From Arachnopeziza araneosa (Eukaryota; Ascomycota; Leotiomycetes; Helotiales; Arachnopezizaceae): a stretch of 64,000 nucleotides of DNA. The stretch is taken from positions 310,001 through 374,000 of the forward strand of contig QYAI01000004.1 of the NCBI GenBank assembly GCA_003988855.1. The letters run 5' to 3'. The notes beneath the pieces are model-generated. The model was not told the origin of the DNA, made no database searches, and saw only the letters and a list, made by a program, of their open reading frames with translations. Positions 22,152-34,692 of the stretch are shown piece by piece; within the stretch, counting starts at the first letter, position 1, and each line of letters opens with the position of its first letter. The position numbers and the translations under genes are program-made.

Positions 22152-24691
22152 ATGGAGGTGCCACCAACTTCAGCCATGGAATCTTCCTTGCCCTCTTCAA
22201 ATCAGAAACCAAAGCGGCTCACCAAACCGCGTCGCAAGTCGCCTCCAGACGACTGCGCAGAGGGTTCCAAGAAACCGAGGGCCAGTAGGCCGAAAGTTCG
22301 CTCAGGATGTATCACCTGCAAGGTACGTGTTTCTATCACGAGTTGAGAACAACCGTATTTACGCAGTTCTAGGCTCGACGGGTCAAATGCGATGAGACAA
22401 AGCCTGGCTGTGTAAGATGCGAGAAGTTCGGTAGAGTTTGCGATGGCTACGGCCAACCGCAATCACGAAAGGTGATTCAACTTCAGCCACGAATACCTTC
22501 GTTCCTGAACTTGCATACCCCAACAGTCTCTCCACACCGGAGTGAAGAAGAGGGTCGATATTTCGACATCTTCACCAGGCGTACGGCTTTTGAATTATCT
22601 GGGTATTACGAAAACCCATTCTGGCACAAACTCGTTTTGCAGGAAAGTCACCATTCTGACGCTATCCGACATGCTGTTATTGCTCTTGGTGCTCTAAATG
22701 AGAGCATGAATAACGCTCCTCCGCCCGACCTCAAAGTCAATATCATTCACGCCATGAATCATTCGCATCGCATACATGCGTTGCAGAGTTACCACAACGC
22801 GGTCCAGTGGTTGAATTACTACCTCGCTACTGCCAAGTCTCCCCAAATACGAACAACACTAATTGCATGCCTCCTAATAATTTGCTTTGAAACAATCCAA
22901 GGAAATGTCGCATCTAGTGTCTTGCAAACTTATGGAGGCTTGAAGATTCTGAGGCATCATTACATTGGACCTGGCCCTCGACCTTGGATCCCGGCCAAAG
23001 CGACTCTGGACAGAAATGCAAGGCTAAGAGCAGAGCAGATCTCCCAAACAATCATATCTAGGTTAGGATGTGATGGAGTCTCTAAGCAGAGAGCAATGAT
23101 CGTGCATGTGGAGGATTATCTTGCCAGTGAACTGGAGAGTCCTCATCTTGGCCGAGAGCCAAAACCTTTTATGGAGCAAACCTCAGGAACCGACGAGTTC
23201 CCCATGGCTAGCAACGAAGCGGGCCCGCCAGGGTCTGCGAGCGTCCCATCCTTTCAGAAAGAGCACGACGGTACTGAAGAGGCAGAACCACCAACTAAAT
23301 ATCCTATAAGCCCCTCAAATGATAGTGGGACACTATCCATTGGGCGTTCCTCTGTCTCTTCAACTGCGATGGAAAACTCAAGTTCCTCAACAGGCTCTAC
23401 GCCGAGTGTGGTTCTGACTCCTTCAACTTTGACGCCAACGACTTTGACGCCAGAAGGTCCACTTACACCCTCTTCACTAAACCAGTCGCCTACCAGCCCG
23501 GTCCCAAAGCAAGCAATTGTTAGGAAACGGAAACGGTCACTTGATTCAAGCACTACAAAGCGGAGGAATGTACTCCAAAACGATGAGTCTATTGAAGACT
23601 CAATATTCCAATCTTTTGTCCGCCTTGATGGACAGGGAATGTTTTTCGGGACGGTTCCTGGTATTCCACCGCTGATCTGGGACATCCATTCCCTTTGGCA
23701 CCTTCTCGTTCCCGAGTCTTTCAATAATTTCTTTGAAGCTCAAAAATGCTGGGATTTCCTTATGGACCGCGCCGTCCAATTTTATCGGCGCACTCTCTTT
23801 AACAATCTATACCAACCGGCAAACTCGCAGTCGAGAGATGAAATTTTGACACAACTCACCGTTTACATTTCCCAACTCGAAGCTTTCGAAACCGCTTTCA
23901 GGCCCATCCTGTCAGATGCGACCGCTCCAGATGGCAGTGTCTCCGATCCAGCTCCACTTGTACTCTCACTCTACCAAAAGGTCGTCGTGATCATGCTTGG
24001 TAGAATACTTAATGACTCAGAAATGGTATACGACAACCACCTTGCTCACTTTAAAGATATCGTCTCCATAGCTACTCGTGTGATCGATTGCGAGGAGCAA
24101 TTTTGCCTTCCAAGAAACCCACGCTTTAGCTTTGACATTGGGATCGTACCTCCTCTACACGTAACAGCTACGCGGTGTCGAGATCCAATAATTAGGCGAC
24201 GAGCAATTGCTTTGTTGTTTAAGAGTCCGAGGCAAGAAGGGATGTGGGACGGAATTCTTAGTGCTCGAGTAGGTTGCTGGCTTGTCAAACAAGAGGAAGA
24301 AGGTCTCTCTCCCCCTTACCTCCCCCCTGGGTTAGAACAGTTGTCAAGTAAAGAGATGCGAAATGGACATGCTTCGTCTCCACATCTATCCGACGAACTC
24401 GCACAAGCTCGAGCAAACCAAATGATGCGAATATCAGAGGTAGTCAACACGGCAGGCGATGATGGGATGGACAGAGACGACCAAGCTGCCTTTGACCAAG
24501 GCTCTGAATTTGGTTCGATATCGGAATTTACGGCCCTAAATCAAGGCTGGAACGTCCCGGAGAAGAATAGGGTACAGTTGACGGCTGTAGACTATCATGT
24601 CCTGGAAAGGAATATAGCGATCCATGGCCAGAGGGTTATTGCAGATAAGGATGGGAAGCATCAACAGATGATGATTACAATGGCTTGGTGA
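22152..24691 (+). CDS. Zn2Cys6 transcription factor (Fungal_trans_2 type)
   Basis: 829 aa; exons 22152-22322 and 22373-24691. The 50-nt intron splits the zinc cluster: CITCK joined to ARRVKCDETKPGCVRCEKFG gives C-x2-C-x6-C-x6-C-x2-C-x6-C (~52-79). A basic Lys/Arg/Pro-rich segment precedes it. After YFDIFTRRTAFELSGYY comes the helical region of the fungal-specific domain, with the ALGALNES and LIICFETIQGN patches usual in this group. Residues ~330-470 are a low-complexity Ser/Thr/Pro insert with a KRKRS basic patch. It is the first ATG in frame. Target genes are unknown. Confidence 0.92.
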
Positions 24692-25039
24692 TCGTGAAAA
24701 GGTTGTATTTCCTGCTGCGGTGGCTTTTGTATAATGGTGTAAGTACATAGTGTTTATATGTTCGCTTAATGAGGAGGCATACTCTCTTATTTGGTTGGAA
24801 GGCGTAGGTGTAGAATTTGGTCGTAAATTGACCTTCTATTATGGCGTTGTGGAATGGGGTCTAAGAACTTGTGGCTTATGTCGAACTCTTCGACTTCAAT
24901 GTTCAACTTGATCATTTGTGGTTTCTGCAGTCGCTCTTTTTTGCGAATCTTAACCGCCTGAGGTGGTTCTCACCCCATTGAGCGAAATATCAATCACCGA
25001 TCCAGTTTTTAGAGATCGTTTCCACCTCTCCTGGTTGCA
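24692..25039. other. Short convergent intergenic region
   Basis: 3' flanks of the Zn2Cys6 factor and the JmjC gene; nothing else seen. Confidence 0.6.
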
Positions 25040-26026
25040 TCACCTGAACCACCAATTGACACTGGCGGTTGTCCCTTTCCCGATGGATCTAATACTATGC
25101 CACCAACCTTTAGGTATAAACAAACCTTCTCCAGGCCCGACAATACACTCCAAGCCATTCATCTCGCACTCCTCCCCCCATACCACAGCCTCCAATTCGC
25201 TCCTCTCCCTTCCCACAAACATCTCCTCTCCCCGAATCGATGCACTTCCTCTATTGCCCCCAATCCTCCTTTTGACCTCCCAGAATATCCTGTCGCCAAC
25301 ATTCGGTCTATACAATCTCACTCGTTTCCTACTTGCCAGTTGTACAAACAGGTTCGGATTTGGATCTTTATGCAGAGGTGTATACGTGGGTGGGATTCCC
25401 ATCCATACATTCGCGTCGTATATGTCGCCCTTCCCGGCCTCTTTTACGATCCGTGGAACAGGGAGATCGTCTTGGAGCGGCGGTGGGAGGTCGGTGAGTT
25501 GCGCTTGTGCGATATACAGGCTCTCGTGTCGGAAGTCGGAGTGCTCATCGGCTTGCTCGAGGAATAGTTGGAGAGGGGCGTTCATGGTGTGGAAAGAGGA
25601 TTCGTTGTTCAGAAGCGGCGAGAAGTATTCATAAGGGAGGACTGTGTCGCGGAATGGAGAGAAGTAATGGCGATTTAGAAGTGGATAGATGTCGTCAGGG
25701 TTGTGCTCCAAGGCTGTATCGTTCCCATTGCAACCATAAGATGCAACAGATTTGTCTGCAAGTGCAGATTTGGAGTTCTCGTGTATAAACCATCTTTTTA
25801 TAGCAGGGAGGGTGCCCAATGCTTCTGCTTGAGGAGGGACTATGTGCAGTGGAAGTTCTGGGATGAAAGCCCGCGCTCGAAATTCGGTGATGGAGATGGA
25901 ATGAAGAGCTCCGCAGATGCTCTCAACGCGCGGTAGACTAGCTGACGAAAGCCCTCTTCTGGAAACATAGGAGTTAAGAATTGATGATATGCTGCTGCGC
26001 GAACAGCGCGTTGCTGCTCTCTTCAT
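25040..26026 (-). CDS. JmjC / cupin-like oxygenase domain protein
   Basis: 328 aa, single exon. Predicted Fe(II)/2-oxoglutarate dioxygenase fold: MGIPPTYTPLHKDPNPNLFV carries the HxD pair and FIPKGWWHSIRS the distal His. The substrate-side RVRLYRP and PGEGLFIPKGWWH match the cupin_8/JmjC group that includes protein hydroxylases. The first ~30 residues (MKRAATRCSRSSISS...YVSRRGLSSAS) are rich in Arg and Ser and lack acidic residues, suggesting a mitochondrial targeting peptide. There are no histone-reader domains, so a protein hydroxylase role is more likely than chromatin demethylation; this is inference. Confidence 0.87.
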   Translation of the reverse strand: MKRAATRCSRSSISSILNSYVSRRGLSSASLPRVESICGALHSISITEFRARAFIPELPLHIVPPQAEALGTLPAIKRWFIHENSKSALADKSVASYGCNGNDTALEHNPDDIYPLLNRHYFSPFRDTVLPYEYFSPLLNNESSFHTMNAPLQLFLEQADEHSDFRHESLYIAQAQLTDLPPPLQDDLPVPRIVKEAGKGDIYDANVWMGIPPTYTPLHKDPNPNLFVQLASRKRVRLYRPNVGDRIFWEVKRRIGGNRGSASIRGEEMFVGRERSELEAVVWGEECEMNGLECIVGPGEGLFIPKGWWHSIRSIGKGTTASVNWWFR

Positions 26027-28153
26027 AGCTTTGACGATCGTTCAGTTTGCCATAGTGAGTGGAAGAGTGGGCAGGAACAGGAATTTAACGAAGCCCCAGC
26101 TTCTACTGGTGGAGACTATAAGATATTACATCAAATATTGATATCAAACTTATTGCAAGTGTTGAGTGGGATTTATTCTTCGTATTTTGGAATGTTGATC
26201 CAGTCGTCAAGTAGAAATTTCTCGGAAGACCTGCTCCACTCAATCAAGTGGCGTCTTCAATTCGGCAATCCTTCCATCCTTTGTCGACAGTCCTTTGCAG
26301 GAGAGTTGTTTGAACTAACTCGAGATCTTTACTTTTGAGGGTGAAATTGCAGCATTTTTAGTCTCCAAGGATTGTTATTTAAATTGTCCGTGTTTAGGAA
26401 GCATCACTATTCAATAATGTAGGAGCTTGCGAGCACTTAAAATATCATAACTATGACTTAACTGGGCCATATCAAATTCACGTATGATAATCAGAGTCCA
26501 AAGGTTTAGGAAAGTAGACTTAAATCGAAATGCGTTGATTACACAAAATATTCTCATCGACATTACACTTTTGGACAAAGAGGTGATCTCGTATATATCA
26601 GCCCGTGTTCACCGCCTCAAATAAAGTCCTCCATCTTTTACATGGCTAGAATCCTAATGTTTTGAGCGTTTACTATCAGGATAACCCCAGTAACCCAGTC
26701 GTTAGGTCGAGGCATATTACTCCTATTTAGTGATTGGGAGATGACTGAACACTCAAGCAATTTATCGGTATAGCACATATAAAGATTGCAAACCTCAGGT
26801 CATTGTCAATTTTAACATATGATTTTGGTTGATAGAGAGCCAGGACTGAGAGGCTTAGTACTACTTATTTTTAAGTTGTGATTAGAAGTAGCTGCTATAA
26901 AGTGAAGAGCTACTACGATAGACTGCGGGACCACAAGGTTTCCTTTATGAATGTAGCCGTATACCCATTAAATGCCAGCCGAATAGTATAAAAAAACTAT
27001 AAGAACTTGTCCAACTGATGGTATCTCCTTGGCATTTGACCGAATCGAGGGTAGTTGAGAAATTAGAGGAGCATTTGACTGGAAGCAAAACCAGGTACAA
27101 ACACGGCTTTCCCACTGCACCTCTTCAAGCAAAATAGAATTTCTTAACTTGCGTTATCAAGAAGTAATGAAGGATTAACAAGATCTGATTGTTTGTAAAG
27201 CAAGATTGCTTTGCAGAAAAGTATTTGACCGAAGACGATTCCAAGTTTTGAGCGTCCACATTTGCAAAAAATAAATGCTAATAAATCTGATTTTTGGTTG
27301 CTATAAAACTTACTTAGCCTGATAAAGTCTTTGCAGTCTTCGGTTTGGAGTAGTACATGACTCTTTTAGAGTATGGTAGATTTTTATCTCTTATTGTAGA
27401 AAGACCCGTACTGAAGACTACGCATCGAGATATTGACACTAAAGAAGAATCAAAAATATAGACCGGATTTGATAGTTCTATTTAATTGTGGAGCTTGCTC
27501 ATGAAATCTTCAGATAATCGCCAACTTTAATTTCTTACCGACCATTCTTGCTGCCAACATATGTTGGTGTTTGAAAACGCTCGGACCTCTCTCAGCTTTC
27601 GCAACAACCATTTTCCGGTGCCCTCCCGCCGCCACTACGAGAGGGAAGAATAAACAATCAACGTAGGCCGCGCAGTCCAGCCACACTCTTCAGCAACAAC
27701 CACTAAACCCCTTCGATCGCGGGGCAGTCTTGCGATTTGGCGGTTATTTTTTTGACTACTAGTCACAGTACTCACGGTGCGACCGATGATCCTCGAGCAC
27801 TACTGGCGCCAAAGACACTACGCTTCTCGAATTCGGCCGGCTTCGCAACCTGCTATTCAAGAAAACTATCACTACAGCCGAAGAGCCCTTAGGCGTGAGA
27901 CGACAGGCGAGATCATCGAGACTCAATATACCACTTGTTTGGAGGCAGTCTCGAAAGTTGCGTAATATTGTTGTTGGGCGCGGCTATCAGCACTAAGATT
28001 CTGTTTCGGGAGTGGTATCAAGGCCAAGAATCCTCGTCAAAGCAAGAAGAAGAGCCGCGCCACATTCAATACCTCTATCTTTGAGTCGGTTCTTTCACCA
28101 GCATCAGCTCCAGTTTCAGCTCCTTTGCGGGAGCAGCTGGAAAGGCCAAGAAG
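26027..28153. other. AT-rich gene-free region
   Basis: 2.1 kb without a convincing gene. Roughly 26.3-27.6 kb is visibly AT-rich (a hand-counted line at 26761-26820 is 30% G+C). No terminal repeats or transposase motif were recognised. The right end is the CK2 beta promoter. Confidence 0.65.
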
Positions 28154-29235
28154 ATGTCCTCCTCATCGGGCACACCAGAGTCATGGATATCTTCATTCTG
28201 TTCATTACTAGGACACGAGTACTTTGCGGAGATTTCTGAAGACTTTATTGAGGATGACTTCAACTTGACCGGCTTGCAAACACAAGTCGCCATGTACAAG
28301 GAAGCTTTAGAGGTAAGCCAAGAAGTCGCTAAGGGAATATTCTTCTCACTGTTCTTTAGATGATATTAGACGTTGAGCCAGAAGAAGATGACGAAGAGGA
28401 GGATGAAGAGGAAGAAGACGATGGCGATGATTCTGCAGAAGGAGAAGAACGATCGAATCGAAGAGCAGCCGCAGAACGAAGACACCAACGAATAGCTTCG
28501 GATCTCTCTATCATCGAATCATCTGCTGAGATGCTTTACGGTCTAATCCACCAACGATTCATCTGTTCTCGTGCTGGTATTCAACAAATGTCTGAAAAAT
28601 ACGAGCTTACACATTTTGGCGTATGTCCCAGGACAAACTGCGAAGGCACTCGCACTCTACCCGTAGGCTTATCTGACGTACCTGGAGAGGATACCGTCAA
28701 GCTCTTCTGTCCATCTTGCTTAGACGTCTATGTACCACCAAACTCACGTTTCCAAACTGTTGATGGTGCTTTCTTCGGCCGTACCTTTGGTGCTCTGTTT
28801 CTTCTCACCTTTCCCGATTACGATATCACCAAGAAAGGCGCTGATGCCTTGGTTGGTCCACACAATGCGCGCTCTCTTGCAACATCAGTTGATGCTGACG
28901 AGAAGGAGAAAATTAATGGCATGAATTCTTCCAATCTGGCGCCTGGTCTTGGTCCGGGAAAGGTTTACGAGCCCAAGATCTACGGTTTTAAGGTTTCAGA
29001 GCGTGCACGAAGTGGGCCACGGATGGGTTGGTTACGGGATCGACCAGCCGATATCGCGGAACTAGACGAAGCTTCAAACTTCCATGCCGACCACCCCGAA
29101 GAGAGCGAAGACGAAGATGCAGGCATGAACAATGGCGCTTCAACCCGGCCCCAGCAGCCTTTGAAACGAGCTCGGAGAGCAAATGGTGGTAGTCCAATGT
29201 CCGTTGAGGTTACAAATGGCGACATTTTTGCTTGA
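28154..29235 (+). CDS. ckb1: Casein kinase II regulatory (beta) subunit
   Basis: 344 aa; exons 28154-28312 and 28360-29235 (47-nt intron). Regulatory dimer of the CK2 tetramer, in nucleus and cytosol. SSGTPESWISSFCSLLGHEY and FAEISEDFIEDDFNLTGL at the N-terminus, LEMILDVEP at the exon join, a long Asp/Glu run (~57-85), LYGLIHQRFI and the zinc-finger dimer motif CPRTNC...LFCPSC are all diagnostic. YGFKVSERA and a Pro/Arg-rich tail follow. The C-terminal ~80 residues are extended and disordered, as is common in filamentous fungi. Confidence 0.96.
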
Positions 29236-30160
29236 GCAGAATATTTCACTTCCAATGACATTGCGGGCGTTTGAGCATGGGTTCTCTTAGGGTATGACGT
29301 TGCTGATGGTTCTGGTGGGATGGCACGGAAAGAAATGAGCTATGTTGATTACGAAAGAAGCGTTTGCATAAGGGCGGTACCTTGTTCCTCCAACTCAGTA
29401 GAAGTTAAGTGGCAATTACTGAAGATAGTAGCAGCTAGCTACGTAGGTAATGATATCAAAATCGCTGATTCAATTTCGCATCCTAACTTATTGTTTGTTG
29501 AGCCTCGTTTTTATTGTTGAACCTAAAACATATTGCACTGCAGCTTTCACAGAGTCCTAGCTTTAAGTTTAGGTCCATAGTCCTCTAACATACTTGAACA
29601 GCAAGTGAAGAAAGTACGAACGATAAACTCAATTTGATAAGAACGGTGTTGTTGATACTCATGTTCAGCTTCCCAAACAACACACTCCTGAGTTTAGTTA
29701 CTGGGTTGTCTAAGCTGAGCGATCCACCGACTTTCACTTGAGATTGGGCGACCTTTCTCAGGAGAGGTGGAGAAGTGGAGAATAAGTCGAAATGTTGAGA
29801 GCATGTGAATATTCTCATACGCACGTGCAGCAGCGTGACCTACCTACCTACCTACCTTTGCGAAGGGTTCATTTTAGATCAGACCATTAATCATCACTAG
29901 CATTCTTCAACCTCGAACTAGAAATTGGAGAAAGAGCATATTATTAGTTTCACCACATATTGGAGTTCAGAGCATTTAATAATCTATGCATTTCTAAGCA
30001 TGAGAGACTCGTTACTAGCAATATCCAGAGCTCCAGCGATCATCGAGAGCTTCTTCGCAACGCCGGTACGCCATCATTTTGCTATGCACCACTACCAAAC
30101 CATAACGCCAGTGTGATGAGGGGACTGTTTTTGCCAATACTTGCAGAATCAAACATTCGT
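29236..30160. other. Convergent intergenic region
   Basis: 3' flanks of the CK2 beta and CCC1-type genes, with a short CCTA repeat; no gene recognised. Confidence 0.6.
29839..29857. repeat. CCTA tetranucleotide microsatellite
   Basis: Four full CCTA units plus a partial one. Confidence 0.85.
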
Positions 30161-31428
30161 TCAGTTGCTCATTTCAATACCTCCTTCGTCGTGGTTGAAA
30201 AGCTTCACTAGTCCCATCGCTGCAGCGGCTGCAGCACCACCTACTACAACCATTTGTACCCCTCCGAAGCAGCATGCGCGAATATTCCTTCCTCCCGACC
30301 AGCCGATAACTACACCAGTCTTTCCATATCCGAACGCAAAGAGTGCGATGACCATTACGCCGATTGAGATATACAAGCCTTCATAGACTTGAGATGAACC
30401 GACGCAGAAGTATGGAATGAGGGGTAGAAGGCCTCCAAGGAAGTATCCAAGGGCGATTGTAAGAGCAGACACAAAAGCACGATTTGATGCTGGTTCTTCC
30501 TCGCAATGCTGAAAGTGCATAACAAAGTCAACCAGCCGTGGTGAATCTGCGAGATGCTTGGTGAGGGCTTCGATGGTCTCCTTGGGTACGCCATATGGTT
30601 GGAATACTTCGGTAATATCCTGAATTACGGTTTGAGGATTGGTAGCTATCAAAGTCTCCGTTTTGTCTCTTTGCGCCTGATATGATGCACTTTGACGATC
30701 AGCAGGCATTTCTCTCTCAAAAAGAGACACTTACGCTTCACTCTTAGCACCAAGATATCCTCCCAAACCCATCGATATTGCGCCTGCAATGAGCTCTGCG
30801 AGGCCTCCGTAGATGACAACTTTGGTATTTCCCAATGCAGACAGACCAGCAGTGAGTGCAAATGGTACTGTAAGACCATCCGATAATCCAATTGTTGCAT
30901 CAGAAATAACTCGCGCGTCGATTCTGAAGCCTTTTGCTTGGTTCGCCTTTAATGTTTTCGAATCGGTACTCTGCGACTCGACGTCGTCATTTTCGGACTG
31001 GATTGGTCGGATATTATCTGCAGGTGGTGGGGTCAGCAACTGACTCGAATCTCAATTGATCAACATAGCGGTTCTCCTGAGTCACTACCATAATCGAATG
31101 GCCCTGAATACTGGGAAGAAGTAGGTACACTTAGCATACTTTGATTGGACTTGGCACGAGCTGGAATTGGTGTCAAAGTCCGACTGAAGAAAAGATTCTT
31201 CAAGCCCACAAGAGACATGATGGAGACAGGTGATAGCCTTGGTTCAGGGCGCCTTCGTCTGACAACTGATCTCGAGTTTGTGAGAATCTGCGGAGCAGTT
31301 AAGTCGTTCTCTGCGGAAGCTGCATGCTCAAGTAAAGGACTGCTCTCTCTGTCATAGTTCTGAGCTCGGTTTTCGTTTTGGTTGTCCAGACGTGTGTATC
31401 GATCACCGCCAACCTTTCTAGAGGCCAT
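30161..31428 (-). CDS. CCC1: CCC1/VIT1-family vacuolar iron/manganese transporter
   Basis: 391 aa, three exons: 31428-31065, 31017-30735, 30689-30161; introns 47 and 45 nt. Moves cytosolic Fe2+/Mn2+ into the vacuole in yeast. DARVISDATIGLSDGLTVPF starts the first membrane helix and LAELIAGAISMGLGGYLGAK the second, with the Asp and Glu residues typical of the family; EALTKHLADSP lies in the cytosolic metal-binding segment; the last ~120 residues hold three more helices (SALTIALGYFLGGLLPLIPY onward). Intron 1 starts GTTGAT, a weak donor, but the join keeps frame and gives a sum of exactly 392 codons. The N-terminal ~120 residues are disordered apart from MSLVGLKNLFF. Confidence 0.92.
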
Positions 31429-32194
31429 GGCGTGTACCGAATTGTGTTGTGTCTTTGTTTCGTGACCGGTTGCGAGGTGTACAGACAGGAAACTTCCTAT
31501 TTAGTAGACAGTGACGGCGTCAGCACCAATTACAGTTGTTCTGATTGGCCAAGTGGCTGCGGGCATGTTTCGTTCAAACAAAACGATTGGTCAAGCCCCC
31601 TGGTGTCGCGGGGACGCCTCTTTCGTTGATGACATTGCTGGCGTCCCGTCCCTGCAGCAGCGGAAAGCGAGAAATTGCCAATCCGGTCGGTGACTGTTGC
31701 TAGTGAGTTTCCTGTTGCTCATTTGCTATCATATTGTGCTTGGTAACACAGACTTCTTGATTGGTGGTGCCACCAATTCTTGCTCAACTTACACCAGAAT
31801 TCTGCCTCGTACACTGCATGGGTACATCACACATCTCCGTGAACAATCCAAGTTGGCAGACGTGAAATTCAATCTGCTGTTCTTCAAGGCGTCCAATGGC
31901 TAAGCCACAAGGGTTGACGGACAAGATGGTTAGCGTTGGTCTCGATACTCTTTTTAAACGCTACAACTGGATCAACTATACTGGATATGTGCTCTGAGTA
32001 TGTCACATTCTCGGCAAAGAACAACTTGATTCGAACAATTCCGTGTATTTCCAACTCCTATTCATATATTGATGGTCAAGGGACCATTTCGTCATTCCGT
32101 GACGGTCTTTATTAAGATATGTCTAGCTAGCGTTGCTATCTTTCAAACACAGATACTTCGCATCTATTACCATTACTATGAAAATCCCACACAT
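31429..32194. other. Intergenic, CCC1-type promoter and GH47 3' flank
   Basis: No gene recognised. Confidence 0.6.
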
Positions 32195-33982
32195 TCAAAT
32201 GGCTGGTCCGGCGACTTTTAAGGGATGCGCCTCGGTGTTGAAAACGAAATGATTTACACCATTGTTCTCAGTTTGCCAAACATTATCCTGCACGATTCAT
32301 TAGCGTTTACCACACATCAGGCAAACAATGAACAGTGAGAAATAAAACTAGCACAACTCACCGGAGCATGTATCAAGTAACTATACTTCATCACTTCGGC
32401 AAATAAGAAGCTATCCTGAAAGTCGGTAAATCCACCTCCACCAGCTGCATTGACATTATTCAATTCCGCAAACCCGCTTCCCACTCCACAGGTTGCATTG
32501 ATGGCTACAAATGCATTCCAAGCCCAGTCTCGGTAGAGTTGATCGCCAGTTGCTCTATACGCGTAATAGAAGCTTTCAATCACTTCAGGTCGAAGGATGT
32601 AAACGCCATCAGTAATGAAAAATCCAGCTTGTTCATAGAAAGCCAATTGATCTGCACTGGGTTGTGGATTCCAGGTGTCGTTGAGTGGGGTATCGTTTGT
32701 TACCCACCGGAAAATTTCTGGTCCAATTCCGGTGAGAGTTGACGTATAAGTGTCATGGCATCCATTCACAAGTTCAAGGCCAAAGTTAATGTACTTCAAT
32801 TCATTCAGAACTAGACCCCCGAGAATGAACGAGCCGCCGTCAAAGCATGCAACTTGTACTGGTCAGCAGTGGTAATATATATAGCAAGGAAACTCACGAT
32901 GCTCCGACTCGTAGATGAGAGTATTGTTCACGTACTGAGCTAGGAATGTGAGGTCTGGTCGAGTTGAAGGATTGCTTGCGAGATAGGCCATCGTTGAGTC
33001 GGCTGCAAGGACCCAACGATCTTTATAACTGGCAAACCTCGTCGAATCGTACACATACATCTTGATGAGATACTCATAGAAGCTGTCATCACCACCAATC
33101 CATCCTCCGTTTCCATCTACGAAGAGCCCGGTACTTACGTTTACATAAGTTCCAACAAGTCCTGGCCATGGTTCTGAAGTTGCTGGCTTTGGAGCCAGGA
33201 GATATGACTCTCCTTTTTGGGACAGCTCAGCATATTTCTTGTTACCTGTTAAGTCGGAGAGATGCGTCCATTCTAGAACAAGGGTGCCAATTGTGGCTAG
33301 CCCATTGGTTGTAGCGTTATCTGTTGCATTAGGGAAAATCAGGTTGTTGCGAGGCACTCCCGATGGAGTGTCGAAAGCATAGGCAAGATTATCTGCAAGA
33401 CGTGTGGCCTGACTCAAAATCGCTTCAACGGCTGTTTTGTTCGAAGCCAGATTTGACAGTGGACCGGTTAAGAGATCGTAACCTATGGGTATCAATTGAG
33501 ATTCGTTCTCACGTGTTTGTACACTCACTAGACAGCATTCCTCCAAGGTACCGAATCGTGGTCTCAAAGAGGGATACTTGAGTGGTCGTGTTGTCAAAGT
33601 CGATGGTCGGGATAAATTCTAGAATAGTGTCCACGACCGAAGGGATTTGCATCAGTATTGCTGTGCTGAAAGCATCTACAGCACTTGCTCCCCATCCATT
33701 TCTATGCCAGCATGAGCTACAAGCTCAATACAGTCTCATTTCATCGTCTTACCTCGAATTACTGAATTCATTCGTCACAGGATGCAACTCGTCGTTTGGA
33801 AATGCATATTCATAGTACCCACTCCATGCAACTTCGAACGCAGCTTTCACGGCATCCGCTCTCTCCCGATTTAGTGTATGATTATCAGCACGATTTCGCA
33901 GAGGCTCGTGGCCATGAGGAATGGCCAACGCCGTGAAGGAGAGCAAAGCCAAGATCGGCACGTAGAATTCTACTCGGTACAT
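32195..33982 (-). CDS. GH47 alpha-1,2-mannosidase, secreted type
   Basis: 523 aa, five exons: 33982-33753, 33701-33529, 33482-32898, 32852-32362, 32287-32195; introns 51, 46, 45 and 74 nt. Trims alpha-1,2-mannose from N-glycans. Signal peptide [20 protein letters not shown]. Joins restore [27 protein letters not shown] and the final exon ending [10 protein letters not shown], whose Thr binds the catalytic Ca2+ in this family. The two Cys of HLACFDGG and NATCGVGSG form the conserved disulfide. [18 protein letters not shown] and [11 protein letters not shown] are characteristic. Many N-x-S/T sites fit secretion. The last exon is separated by the longest intron of the gene and would be lost in a simple ORF reading. 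Confidence 0.95.
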
Positions 33983-34692
33983 GATGCTGGACAGAAAAGA
34001 AAGTCAAAACTTTTCTGTGCTGCTTAATCTACGGAGATTTTAGAAGATCTGTTGAGCCTCTGATTTGAGCGGGAAAATATGGCGCCAAGGATAGGGTAAA
34101 CGGAGAGTTGTGGGAGACAATATATATGAGAGAGCACATCTTCAGCCACAAGGATAACTCGGATCTTTCAAATATGAAAACCATAGATTACGCTCACTTG
34201 AGCCAAGTTGTGGCTCTCGGTCCGGTAGAAAAGTACCGATGCGACTTTCCAGAATCCCCGTCGTCTGGGGTAATAGCCGGTTGATCTGATATCAGCATTG
34301 GCTGTAACCCCTGAGAGACAGGCACAAGATGACCGCTCATCAGACCCACACGTACTTGGAAATTGACTGGTTGTTCTGATCATATGTTAAGCAAAGAGAG
34401 CGGGGAGGGGTGATGTTTTTCCGGGGATGAATTGATTACCAGGCGGATCAACGATGAGCTGCCCTTTTCGCTCTAGAAATACACGAGCAGCAGTAAGACA
34501 ATGCGAGTTTGCCAAGTAACGTTGTTTTGTTGGAGATACCAACTGACTGAGCGTTCTGAATAGGTATTTGGTGGGGATGTTGTGGGAACTTTTTGGTATG
34601 TACTGTACATGATCCCAACCTCAAGATATTCCCCGAGGCTAGCTGGTTAAAGGGACCACATCTCAATACCCTATCTCGTGTAGAGGTTAACC
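33983..34692. other. Intergenic, GH47 promoter and Zn2Cys6 gene 3' flank
   Basis: TATATAT at 34121-34127, about 140 bases upstream of the GH47 ATG, could be its TATA element. Nothing else recognised. Confidence 0.5.
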
